Shown: piece by piece, positions 52,803-62,400 of the stretch
How positions within the stretch are numbered: the stretch's first letter is position 1
Layout: the number at the start of each line of letters is the position of its first letter
Assembly: GCA_003116975.1 (NCBI GenBank)
Contig: BGKB01000143.1
Location: forward strand, 62,001-126,000
Length of the DNA: 64,000 nucleotides
From: Aurantiochytrium sp. KH105
Taxonomy: Eukaryota; Sar; Bigyra; Thraustochytrida; Thraustochytriidae
Direction of reading: 5' to 3'
Notes under the pieces: generated by a model
Seen by the model: the letters and a program-made list of their open reading frames with translations, nothing else
Told to the model about the DNA's origin: nothing
Database searches by the model: none
Program-made: the position numbers and the translations under genes

Positions 52803-54005
52803 ATGTCGGCGGCGGAGGCGGCGTGCGTGGCCGCGAGCGCCGCGCTGGTCCTGGCGGTGGCGGCGGCAGCGGCGGCGGCGGCGGCGGCCTCCGCGCGGAC
52901 GAGGCGCCTGCGCGAGGCCTTGCGCGCGGCGGACGCGGCGGACTCGCGCGGCGACTCGCGCGGCGACGCGAAGCCCGCCGCCGGGACGCGTGGCCGCGGC
53001 GGCAACGGCGGCAGCGACGGCGGCATCCTCGCAGGCGAGGCGCACTACGCTGTCAGAGCGCTCAAGCGCGTGCGACGGTCGTGGGAAACGTGCCGTGCGA
53101 GGAGACTCTCCGGGGGCGACAAGCTCGGGACGCATGCCGTCGGCCTTGCCGGAGGCCCCTCGGATGACAGCAACAGGTGGGCCATGGCGCTTGCTGCCTC
53201 GAGCAGCCTCGCAAGCGCAGTTCGCGAAGATCTCTTGGGCGAAGTGGCAGCCGTCGTGACTGCATTTCTGGTAAGTACGATCACTCACTGTCAATCAATG
53301 ATTTCGCGAGCGTGCTGCCCGAATCTTTGCATTTCTCGTACGTACGTGAATTATTTCCGCTGACGCTCATTAAAAATCATGTGCGACACGTGAACGGTAT
53401 TGCCGTGACAGTCGCCGCACCCGGCGGACACGTGGAAGCACCTCGGACCAGTTTCGCGGGGTACGCGTATCAAACTTGTGCTGGACCTCGACGAAACACT
53501 CGTGCACACCTTTGTCGGCGCGACCCCGCTCCTTATGCGTATTGGCGGCGTGGAGTGTGCGCCCCTTACTGTCATTCTTTCGAATCAGTTCGTGCACATT
53601 AACGTCGCATTGCGACCACATTTGCGCGACTTCCTTCGGCTCGCTTCACAGTGGTTCGATCTCGCCGTTTTTACAGCAGGAGACCGTAGCTACGCGGATC
53701 CAATCATTGACTTTTTGGACGACGGCAACGGCATTCTCAAGGAGCGTTACTACCGTCAGCACTGTCAGACCGTCGGAGGCTACCATTTAAAGGATTTGCG
53801 CGTTGTAAGCAGTGACTTGAGTCGTATTGCCATTATCGACGACAACGAGGCTGGCGCGCTGCTCAATCCCAACAACTGCATTGGAATCAAGAGCTGGCAA
53901 TTCAATCCATTGGACCGGGCGCTGCTCGACTTGCTTCCCGGTCTCGCAGTGCTAAGCCGTGCGCCGACCACGGTCGCGGCAGTGCTCTCGTATGAATCGC
54001 CCTGA
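52803..54005 (+). CDS. HAD-family phosphatase, FCP1/Dullard (CTDNEP1)-like (two exons, 52803-53270 and 53412-54005)
   Basis: Splicing a 141-bp phase-0 intron gives 353 residues. Exon 1 begins with an Ala-rich hydrophobic stretch (about residues 5-28, AASAALVLAVAAAA) ended by RTRRLRE, a probable membrane anchor. Exon 2 supplies the catalytic domain: DLDET (nucleophile D181, D183, T185), then WFDLAVFTAGDRSYADPIID, YHLKDLRVVSSDLSRIAIID and NPNNCIGIKSW. These are the ordered blocks of the NIF/FCP1 domain. An N-terminal anchor plus a short catalytic domain without BRCT matches Dullard/CTDNEP1 rather than FCP1; that family dephosphorylates lipin at the nuclear envelope/ER. Tim50 is the main alternative. 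Donor GTAAGT; the acceptor is the first AG after a CTGAC branch site. Confidence 0.85.
53271..53411 (+). other. Spliceosomal intron in the phosphatase gene
   Basis: 141 bp, GTAAGT to ACAG, phase 0. CTGAC near 53357-53361 lies about 50 nt from the acceptor. Without splicing the catalytic frame has no ATG upstream of DLDET. Confidence 0.85.
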
Positions 54006-54057
54006 AATTTTGATTGCTGCTACTCGATCACTACGCCCTACTCATCTGTGTTTATAA

Positions 54058-54063
54058 AATAAA
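54058..54063 (+). terminator. Possible poly(A) signal AATAAA
   Basis: AATAAA lies 53 bp after the phosphatase stop codon and is preceded by TTTATAA. Confidence 0.45.
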
Positions 54064-54153
54064 GAGAAAGGTTCATGATGACAACTCTGTTTTCAAAGGA
54101 ACGCGAACGCGAGAGTATAAATTATTAGTCCAGTCTCAACTCGTTTTGGACTC

Positions 54154-54188
54154 TGACTGACTGCTGACTGACTGACTGACTGACTGAC
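54154..54188. repeat. (TGAC)n microsatellite
   Basis: About eight TGAC copies with one interruption, in the convergent spacer. Confidence 0.92.
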
Positions 54189-54543
54189 ACACTTGACTAA
54201 CTGACAGAGAGAGCGAGGGATCAGTGATTTCGATTGTGTGCTCGAGCTTTTGCAAAGGGCCTTGCTTCCAAAAAATCAAGACGAGACGAGAGAGAAACAA
54301 GTACATCTGTCAAACGAGCGCAAGAGGCCCGGTCATCGTGTTTTCAAAAAAGCCTAGAAGCAATTTGACTATTTTCTCTACGTTCGAGCCTCGCAGGGCA
54401 GGGCAGACCTATTCGCAAGTGCGCTCTTCTGTGACGGACCATAAAAAGATACTCTTTTCACATGTAAAAAAAAAAGGGGGTGTGTGTGGCTAGCTACTTA
54501 CAACGCTTGTGTGCGACTCGATGCGCGCAACGAGATCAAGGTT

Positions 54544-55742
54544 TCATCGCTCGGAGGCGACCTCGGTTGCGCTCTTGTCCGAGTCGCCGTTGACCTCAAC
54601 ATCGTCAACCTCGTCTTCCTTTGTCAGTGCGGCACTTTCTTCCGTTGCCGTGGTTGTTGCGGGAAGCGACTCTTGAAGAATATTTGCAGGGTTGTCGCAA
54701 AGCATGGCAACGAGCGTGGCCTGTTCCAGATAATCATAGGCGGTCAAGGGATCAACTGGATACTTGTCGTTGGAACGTCTTCCCGTAAGACCGCCGAGCG
54801 GGGCCGGGTAATCGGAGCCAAAGACGACTGAATCAGAAGACATGGTCTTGAAGAGGAACTCGGTTGCATCCCGGCTATGCACAATTGAGTCCACGGCGAA
54901 GCGGCCGGGCTCCAACATGCATGCCATTCGCGCAGCAGCGTCGAGAAGAACATCGCTGCTCGAGCATGAGAGCTCTTGCTCAATTTGGCCACGCACGTAC
55001 GGAAACGTTCCGCCTCCGTTCGCGAAACAGACCTTGAGCTTGGGGAAATTCTCCAAAAGACCACCCGTCAAAAAGCACGTTACCGAGTGGCAAAGCTCGG
55101 CAGGCATTGCCACGATACGCGGAACGAGCAAGTCGTCGGCCGCGCGCTTGGTGTCGAGATTGTTGGGGTGAATAAAGACAACGGCGCCGAGGTCCTCGGC
55201 GGCTTCCCAAAACGGAATAAGCTCCTGCGCATCGAGGTTCCACTCGTTGACGTAGGTGCCGACAATTGCGCCGGCAAAGCCAAGCTCCTTTACGCAGCGC
55301 GTGAGTTCTGTGATTGCCAGATCAGGCGCCTGCAGAGGAACTGTGCACAGGCCCACAAAGCGATTGGGGTGTTTGGCGATTTGCTTGGCCATGTCGTTAT
55401 TAAGGATGCGAGCGAGATCTGCCGTATCCTCTGGCTTGGCCCAGTACGAGAACATTTCCGGGATTGTGCTCAGGACCTGGACGTCGATTCCTGCGGCGTC
55501 CATATCTACAAGGCGCGCGTCGACGTCCCAGCAGTTGGGGCCGAGCTCCAGATAGGGTTCCGAATCTTTTAGCAGACGGGCGTTGCCGGCCGTCTCCACC
55601 TCTGCCGGGTCGTGGTCAATATTGAAGAAGCCGCCGTACCCGTAGCGCCGGGAAGGGTCGGGCCACGTTCTGGGCACGATGTGCGTGTGAAAGTCGATGC
55701 GCGTCTTGCCGCTCTCCTTGATCCCCTTGGACGCGTCCGCCG

Positions 55743-55776
<34 letters not shown>

Positions 55777-55818
55777 GCGCTGGCCCGCGAGGCTGGCTTG
55801 CGCGCCGGCGTCCGTCAT
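54544..55818 (-). CDS. ACMSD-family amidohydrolase/decarboxylase with altered substrate pocket
   Basis: This 424-residue protein aligns along its length with aminocarboxymuconate-semialdehyde decarboxylase (kynurenine pathway). Blocks: IDFHTHIVPRTWPDPSRRYG (residues 41-60, HxH zinc ligands H44, H46), STIPEMFSYWAKPEDTADL, GLCTVPLQAPDLAITELTRC, FIHPNN (zinc His), ENFPKLKVCFANGGGTFPY, and VVFGSDYPAPLGG (zinc Asp). The metal ligands are intact. However, the family's catalytic His in HGGG is Asn here (NGGG), the Arg before NCWD (human Arg47) aligns with Leu, and the Arg contributed by the partner subunit (human Arg235) aligns with Gln. So the fold is secure but ACMSD activity is doubtful; related enzymes decarboxylate aromatic acids. 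A poly-Ser run precedes the domain, and the tail is acidic. The upstream frame beyond ATG 55818 is low complexity. Confidence 0.88.
55744..55775. repeat. (GCT)n trinucleotide repeat coding poly-Ser
   Basis: Uninterrupted GCT/CTG units read on the minus strand as the ten-Ser run (residues 16-25) of the ACMSD-family protein. Confidence 0.95.
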
Positions 55819-56568
55819 GGCGCTCTCTCTTCTTTCCCTCTTCTGCGGAGGACCGCGGCGAGGGACGAGACGAGACGCGCTCCGTGCGGCGGCAGCGGCC
55901 GCGCGCTGGCCGGCTGGCTGCTCTCGAGCTCGCTCGCGCCCTCGCGCCCGCGTGCTCGCCCGCGCGCGCAGACGAAGGACGGGCGCCGCCGCGCGTCGCT
56001 CGCTCGCTCGCTCGCCGGGCTCGGCTCGGCTCGATCGGCCGCGCGCGCCTTCGCGCTTCTCCTCCTTGTGCGTCTGGCTCCGGCGCGCCTGCTCTCCGCG
56101 GGCCCGAGCGCACGAGGCAGGAAGGCTCTCTCTCGCCTCCGCAAGCTCCGCCCGAGCTGGCCGTCGCTCGCGGCGCCTCCCTCGATCCCGCTCTGCTTGC
56201 TCCGCTGCTCTGCCGCGCTCTTCCCGTCTGCACCGCGCGGGGCAGGGCGGCCTCGCGCTGCTGCTGCTTTGCGGCTTTGGCTGCGCGTTTCTTCGCCTGC
56301 CTGCCTTGCGCGGCGTTGCCTTGCTGCTGCTGCTTCTCGCCAAGCCGCTCTGCTCCGCTCTGCTCCGCTGTGCTCTGCCGCTGCAGCACTCGCTGCCTCC
56401 CTCTGCAGGTGGCGGCTGCTGGCTGCCCCTGTCTGCGTCGGAGACGGGGCGTGTGCATTCCGCACTTGCGCCCGCAGAAGCGCCACTTGCGCCGCCGCGA
56501 CGCGCACTTCGGGCCGCTCTTTACGCCACTGCCGGGCGCCGCCACTGGGCGCGCGTAACCACCACCGC

Positions 56569-56569
56569 C

Positions 56570-56602
<33 letters not shown>

Positions 56603-56636
56603 CACACAGACAGACACACACAGACAGTCAGTCAGG
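56569..56636. repeat. (CAGA)n/(CACA) microsatellite
   Basis: CAGA units with CACA interruptions, ending in CAGTCAGTCAGG. Confidence 0.93.
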
Positions 56637-57234
56637 CAAGCTGGCTAGACGCAGAGGTAGTAGGCCTATTCATTCATGCACTGGCTAATTGTAATTGATT
56701 CGCTCGCGGTTAGAGTGCATTCGGCTCTTGATTCTCTCGTCGTTCGGCAGGAGATCGTCGGGCGTCGATGTGCAGCGGCCTCGCCATGGGTGGACGCGGC
56801 GGCGCGCTCTGCACAAGTTGCGCGGTCCGCGATCCCGAGGAGGCGGCAGCGCCGGCCAGGCACGGCGAGGTGAGGCTCGGGATGGCTGGTCGCAGGCGCA
56901 GGCGCAGCGCGGGCTTTTCTTTACTCGCATGAAGATGGAGGATGTCGGGGCAGGTGTGATGATACTAGTTAGTGGTATCCTGGCCTTGGAGTTGGGGGCG
57001 AAATGGATTCGCCACGATGCTGCTCGTCGCTGTCGCGGGCGGTCGAGGCATGGACGCCACGATGCGAAAGTGCTCGAGGGTCATGGCGGCCGAGGGGCAA
57101 CGCGACCGCCTCAGTGCGACCTTGCAGTCTGGCACCGACACAGCATCGGCGAAGGTTATCATGAACGACGAGGAGTTGCCTGCCTGCCTGCCTTGACCTA
57201 GCTGCTGATGTTGATGATAATGATTTTATGATCT

Positions 57235-57264
<30 letters not shown>
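57235..57264. repeat. (GAT)n microsatellite
   Basis: About ten GAT/TGA units within intergenic DNA, flanked by degenerate GATG copies. Confidence 0.93.
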
Positions 57265-57265
<1 letters not shown>

Positions 57266-57655
57266 CATGCTGAGGTTGATGCCGATCATGATGCCGGCCA
57301 GGCTGGTCGCCTTCATCGTTTGGTCGGTCTCGCTCTTGTAGCAGGCATACATTGATTGAAAATGAAAGTGGCCCATGCTCACTCGACGCGACGCGACCGA
57401 CCGCTGATAGACCGGCCCGGGCATTGATTGATGAGAGACAGAAGATTGTCGAGCCCGGCGCACGCCGGCGCAGCAGAGAAAGACGCTTGGGAGCAGGAGA
57501 GGCAGACATCAGGACGAGACACTATCGATCGTCCCCGTCGCCAAGTCGCGCTCACGAAGAATCTGGAGAGGTAGACGCAGCTGGAGTCAACGAGATCGAC
57601 GAGGACGACGAAGCGAGCGTCTTCGCCTTCGAGGCCCAGCAAAACTATAGCAACA

Positions 57656-58273
57656 ATGTCGGCGCCCACGGACAGGACCAGCGTGGGCACAGGCGCGGAC
57701 GCGGGCGCGGGTGCAGGCGCTGCGCCGACAGGCGCGAGTATGAGCGTCGCTACAGGGACTTCTTCGTCGTCTTCCCCCGTGAGAAACGGCGCGAGCTCGC
57801 CAACGAAAACGCCAACTCTCACCCGCTCGGGGTCCAGCATGTCCTCGGCGCGGAGTAATGGCCTGAAACCGAATGGACCTGGAGCAAAGTCCTCTGCCAA
57901 AGAGGTCGCCGCAACTCTGGCTAATCTCGAGGCTGCCGAGGCGCTCCTGCACGCAGTGTTGGAGCACACCGAGTCTGCTGTCGAACATATTGAGAGCAGG
58001 TCGCTTGGCCAACGCGTCAACCTGCCACAACTATCCAAGACTGGCGACAATCTCATTTCTACCCTTGACGAAGTGCACGATCGACTTTCCCGCGAAATCC
58101 CGAACCTCGTCAAGTACGTTCCTTTCGAACGAAGCTCGTACGGAAAGAAGAAGGACGCCGCGATTGCTCAGGGCAAGCTCGACTTTGCGCGGAATCATCT
58201 CGCCCGCACTCTCGAACTGATCGATGAGCCTTCTCCAACAGAAGGCGCAGTCACAGCGCCAAATCAGACGTGA
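57656..58273 (+). CDS. Mediator complex subunit 11-like protein
   Basis: This encodes 205 residues. The first 80 are Gly/Ala/Ser/Thr-rich and probably disordered. The rest is helical and matches the MED11 pattern: a first helix (NLEAAEALLHAVLEHTESAV), a second (LISTLDEVHDRLSREIPNLV), then the characteristic ERSSYGKKKDAAIAQGKLDF segment and a closing helix. Human MED11 has the same order, with an SSY..RKD..MA...D.AR motif. MED11 pairs with MED22 in the Mediator head, which links transcription factors to RNA polymerase II. This protein is longer than usual (MED11 is about 115-120 residues) only because of the disordered N-terminus. ATG context is AACAATGTC. A minus-strand frame over the same DNA is a shadow. 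Confidence 0.65.
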   Translation: MSAPTDRTSVGTGADAGAGAGAAPTGASMSVATGTSSSSSPVRNGASSPTKTPTLTRSGSSMSSARSNGLKPNGPGAKSSAKEVAATLANLEAAEALLHAVLEHTESAVEHIESRSLGQRVNLPQLSKTGDNLISTLDEVHDRLSREIPNLVKYVPFERSSYGKKKDAAIAQGKLDFARNHLARTLELIDEPSPTEGAVTAPNQT

Positions 58274-58691
58274 TCCTCATACTGTTCGCGGAGTCGAGAT
58301 CTTGAAAAGTAAAGGCCGTTTGCTCGCGGCCGATGGTGGATTGTCAGGTTAGAAAAAGGCCCCGGGCCAGCAGCATCAGCCAAAAGAGTGGGGAAAAGGT
58401 CTTCCCTCATTCCGTGTCTGACTATGAGATTGGGCCTCATTCCTTTTCCCCACCAGCTTCTATCTGGCTTGAGGATGCAGAGGACTGATCTCTGTAACGG
58501 ACCTATCCACCTTTTTCTTTTTCCCGCACGAACTTTGTTGTTCGCGGACAAACAAAATGGAGCACAGACACACACGCATAAAGCGCATGCATTGCTGCAC
58601 TGCGCAGCGCAGTGCGAGGCAAGTTATTGTAGTGCAGTGCAGCGCATCAACGCGAGTGATCGCACGATCACAAACCGAGGACTAGGCAGCC
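58274..58691. other. Intergenic spacer
   Basis: Lies between two plus-strand genes. Contains TGCACTGCGCAGCGCAGTGC-like inverted repeats near 58594-58640. No gene is seen. Confidence 0.5.
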
Positions 58692-59144
58692 ATGGACGAC
58701 GAAATGATTGCGCGGCGCGTGTTCACAAGCCATGCGCAAGGTGCACCGCTTGTCGCCGCGAAGATTGCTAGTCAGATGCTGCGCGAATGCGGGCTTCCGC
58801 TGACCCAGCGAGAGTCCGAGGCAGTGCTGACGGGCGTTGGTGGGCCATCTTCGCAAATGTCAGAGGAAGACTTTGTGAGCTTGCTGCGGCGCGCGCGGGA
58901 AACTGTCGGTGATGCCAGATCCACAGCCATCACGGCTCTGCGCGACTTTAACCAGGTGCGTGGTATCGACAGCGATTACATTCCGGAGGAAGACCTATGT
59001 TCTGCCGTGGCAAGCTTTGGCCAGGCATCTGCAACGGCCGATGCTGGAGTTCTGCTTGAAACCATTCGCAAGGCCAATCTTAAGCGAGATTCGCGCGGTC
59101 ACGTGCAAATTGAGAGCTTTGTCACCGAGATTCTTCTTCTCTAG
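58692..59144 (+). CDS. Small protein with an EF-hand-like fold, no canonical calcium loops
   Basis: This encodes 150 residues, the length of calmodulin or centrin. The helix-loop-helix rhythm is similar (IASQMLRECGLPLTQRESEA, then SEEDFVSLLRRARE; FNQVRGIDSDYIPEEDLCSA, then FVTEILLL), with SEEDFV and PEEDL in the places of EF-hand F helices. None of the loops keeps the D-x-D-x-D-G ligand pattern, so calcium binding is unlikely or weak. It may be a structural light-chain-like subunit. I can support the fold only weakly and no specific function. ATG context AGCCATGG is strong. Confidence 0.6.
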   Translation: MDDEMIARRVFTSHAQGAPLVAAKIASQMLRECGLPLTQRESEAVLTGVGGPSSQMSEEDFVSLLRRARETVGDARSTAITALRDFNQVRGIDSDYIPEEDLCSAVASFGQASATADAGVLLETIRKANLKRDSRGHVQIESFVTEILLL

Positions 59145-59443
59145 TCATGTTGTTTTTTTTAATTAAAATTAAAAGGCTAAAGGTTCTCTTTTTTTTTTCC
59201 CTTAACTATTCCATCTCATTGGCTTTCGTATCGAGGAAAAGCACAAAGTAAAGAAGAAAAGATAATGATATAGGTTTATGTGCTCGACCTCCACAAATCG
59301 AAGCGTGCCCGCAAAGATCTGCGGCGAACTTCCTCGCTTACTTGGTCGCGGTCGGCGAATAGGGTTCAGGCTTTGTAGGACTCGATAAGTTTTTTCGAAT
59401 AATAGTCTCAAAGTCGAGCTCTTTGAATGTGCTACTCTCACTG
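59145..59443. other. Convergent AT-rich 3' spacer
   Basis: Contains T-runs and AATTAAAATTAAAA (59160-59173) plus a second T-run near 59190. Fits overlapping 3' ends of the two converging genes. Confidence 0.5.
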
Positions 59444-62400
59444 TCAGTGCAAGTGAGAGCTGGCAGTGATTCGCAGTGAGCCTTTTCGTGACAAAAGTTC
59501 TTGATGGCGCTTTTCGGAAGTAATGGCTTTGAGGTTCGCACGGTCATAGATGATAGGATGCCAAATTAGAATCCGCAAGAGGAGGGAAAGCTTTAATGGA
59601 AATCCCGAGGTCGGATTCAGATGAACGACGCCAAAATCCTTTCCCTGGCCACAACCAGCGCCTCGGCCGTTTTCGTCTTCCTCATTGTCATCCTCACTGC
59701 TACTGTCGAGACTCGAATCCTCTGCATCCGGGTCCTCACGCAAGAGGGCCTCAAGCTCGCCTTCACTCAGTGTCGACTGACGCAGCACAGAGCGTGGCGA
59801 TTGCGGCTCCGATAATGTAGAGAGGGCCGTCTTCGTGCTTTCATCTCGAACTTTCTTGGGAGACGGTAAGGGTTTGGTCTCGGTGTTGTTGGCTTTCTTG
59901 TTTGCATCCTTTTCTGCAGGCGACACCGTACGCGCCTGACCCTTCGTAGCGGCGGCGTCAGTGTTGTCGTTGGTTTTCTTGAAGCTTTCTTCGAGACGGC
60001 TTTGCGCGTCGAAGATCTGTGAGAAGCGCTTGACAAGATGCGCCAGGGAGGCCTGGTCCGAGAGAAAGGCCAGTCGCGCGAGAGCCTCGAGAAATTCGAG
60101 AAAGCCGATGCTGAGGTGCTTGTCCGACTTCATTTCGTCCTCGACGTATTTCATTGAAAGTCGGTATGCAATGCGAGACTCCCGCTCCGTGCATGCGGCA
60201 TTACTAAAAATGCCTGACTTGGTAATAAGGTTCCTCCACGCCATAAAGGTCATTCGCTTGGACTTTCGATTCAGATGCGAATCGGCTGCGCGACGAAAGA
60301 GACGTTGCATGACAGGAAGAAAGTGCTGGAAAATGAGGTCCACCGGTTGATTGAACATGAAGCGTTCGCGAAAGACCTGCGGTGCCTCAATGTCGAGATA
60401 TGGTAAGAAGTGCGTTTCCACGAGCCGCCGCACCGCATCTGCAGGCGAGTCGACCAGGCCTCGCTGAAAGAACTTTTTTATGGCAATACGACCAACGATC
60501 TCGACAAACTCGTAGCGGCAGAGATCGCGATCCGGGTTCAGCTTTCGGCCCGTCATGTCGACGCCCTGATCTCTGGATGCGTCGTTTACGTTGACAGCCA
60601 CAAACATGTTTTCGAGATCCTTTTGATCGAGCTTGTCGTCCACAATAAGGCACATTTGACAGAATTCGAAAAAGGAGTGCCAGGAAACTGATGTGACGCT
60701 AAGGCCCGTGTGGTTTGCGCAAAACAGTTGGTAAACAACGCGCAGGATGGAGTAGTTCTCTTGAAGCGCAGAGAGCATATTGTTGCGCTCGTCCTTGTCT
60801 TTAACAACCCGCTGGAACTTTGCATGGGAGCAGTCCGCCTTGAAGGCTTTGACGGTGTCCTCGGTACTTTCTTTTCCCAGTGCTGCAAAGACCCCGTCTT
60901 CTTGCAGAAAAGAGAGACGCCGCCGAGGTATCGCACGCGCGTTTTGACGACGCGGAATGGCCCGAATCGTGTCCGGCAAGGTCTTTTCGAGGCGCTCGAG
61001 AATGGCAAAGCTGTGCAGACGCAGGGGCCCGTCCGGGCTGTAGCGTTGCTTGTGCGGTTGTTGGTTCTTGTCCTTGAGCCGCCATGGCAACGGGATGGTG
61101 TCTCCATCTTGACTCTCTTGCTTGCGTTTGATGAGAAGCTCGAAAGCATGTCGGGCCTCGGGCGAGGCCTCGGCCGCATGCATGTTGGAGGCAAGAACCC
61201 TATTCATTTCGCCATCGACCGTAAAGAAGAACTCGCAGCGGCCAGGAGGAAGCATGACATGGGCCTCGTACTTGAAGTCTCCATCCACGTAAGCGAGCTT
61301 GCGCGGGCGGCGAAAGCCGTCAATACTGAGAAACATCTCGATGTGACGGGGCTTAAAGGTTGTTTTTGGCTTGGGTGCCGTTTTTTGGGCAACGACGCGC
61401 TGCTTAAAGGGATTATTCTCCATTTGACGGCGGATCTCCTCGCGCTCTTCCTGGCGGCGAAGCTCCTCGGCGGCGGAGGCCATAGCGGCCTCTTCGGCGG
61501 CAGCAAAGTCAACAAAGTCGACACGGACTTCGCGCCAGCGAGCGCAGATCCAGCAGTGTTCGCACTCGGGCTCGGAGTTCTCGAGATGCGGCGTCTTCTT
61601 CTTTTTGTCTTGCTCGCGTTTAAGCCGAACGACATCGAGGAGATTCGGGAGGTGCCTTTTGTTCCGATTCCGTGTCGTGACGGCCACAATGGCAGATCGA
61701 AAGGAGATGACGCGACCAGAAGATGATCCGTGCTGGTGTTCATTGACAGGGTCATTTGTTGCTGTTTTAGAAGCTGTGGTTTCGTGACTGGTGACTGCGC
61801 TTGTCGCTGCCGCGAGCCGCTCATGCGCGGTCTGGGCATCTTCTCCAAATGGGCTGACACCGGGAGGCTGCTGTTGTCCACCGTGAATGGCGAGGCGGCC
61901 TCGGCGGCGCGGCCCCGAGTCCGTAGCGAATGGGTCATGGGCCTTGTTGTAAGCGCGGTCTTCGGCCTCTTTGGCTGCCTTTTCGCGCTGAAGAGCTGCC
62001 CGACGTTTGAGCCCGGCCTTGGGGTCGTGGCGAAGTTCGGCATTGCAAATGGTGTCCATGGTCTGACCGACGAGGGCCTTGTGGGCGTTCGTGGAATCGA
62101 GAACTGCATATTTCCTCGGGATGAGAAAGCCGGCAGGAGACACTTTGTAGGCATTGCCGGCCATGTGCAGGCCAAGCAAGGAATGATTAAGGTTGAGGCC
62201 CTGCGCAAGTTCCTTGCACTGGTCGGCGGTAATGTGATTGTACGAGAGATCAAGATGCGAGAGCACGCGGTTCTTGGCGAGCGCGGCGCCGAGTGCCGTG
62301 GCCGCCGTGCCAAGCATGTTCCAGCGTGCATCGAGCGTGTGAAGTGTCCGATTGGCTCGAATGCCCTGGGCAAGTGCTTCGGCTCCGGCTCCGGAAATAT

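Larger units (their letters stand above)
54006..54543. other. Convergent 3' spacer
   Basis: Lies between the phosphatase (plus) and the ACMSD-family gene (minus). Contains a TGAC microsatellite and an A-run/G-run junction near 54468-54480. No gene is seen. Confidence 0.5.
55819..57655. other. Long intergenic region, GC-rich then repeat-rich
   Basis: 55819-56560 is very GC-rich, with long overlapping frames on both strands made of Arg/Ala/Ser/Leu low complexity; I call none of them. CAGA and GAT microsatellites follow. As a divergent region between the ACMSD-family and Mediator 11-like genes it should hold both promoters. No RNA gene is recognised. Confidence 0.5.

Noticed and set aside
51990-53294. 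N-terminal extension of the MOT1 frame to 901 residues
   Set aside because: It runs antisense through the divergent promoter and exon 1 of the phosphatase, reads a microsatellite as a Ser/His/Leu repeat, and MOT1 proteins are about 450 residues with the conserved block right after ATG 51989.
55819-56698. Long overlapping frames on both strands upstream of the ACMSD-family gene
   Set aside because: All are Arg/Ala/Ser/Leu low complexity produced by GC-rich DNA with few stops. They overlap in several frames and have no domain or consistent start.
57379-58113. 244-residue minus-strand frame
   Set aside because: It lies opposite the Mediator 11-like gene and its repeat-rich N-terminus. The plus strand has the recognisable family pattern.
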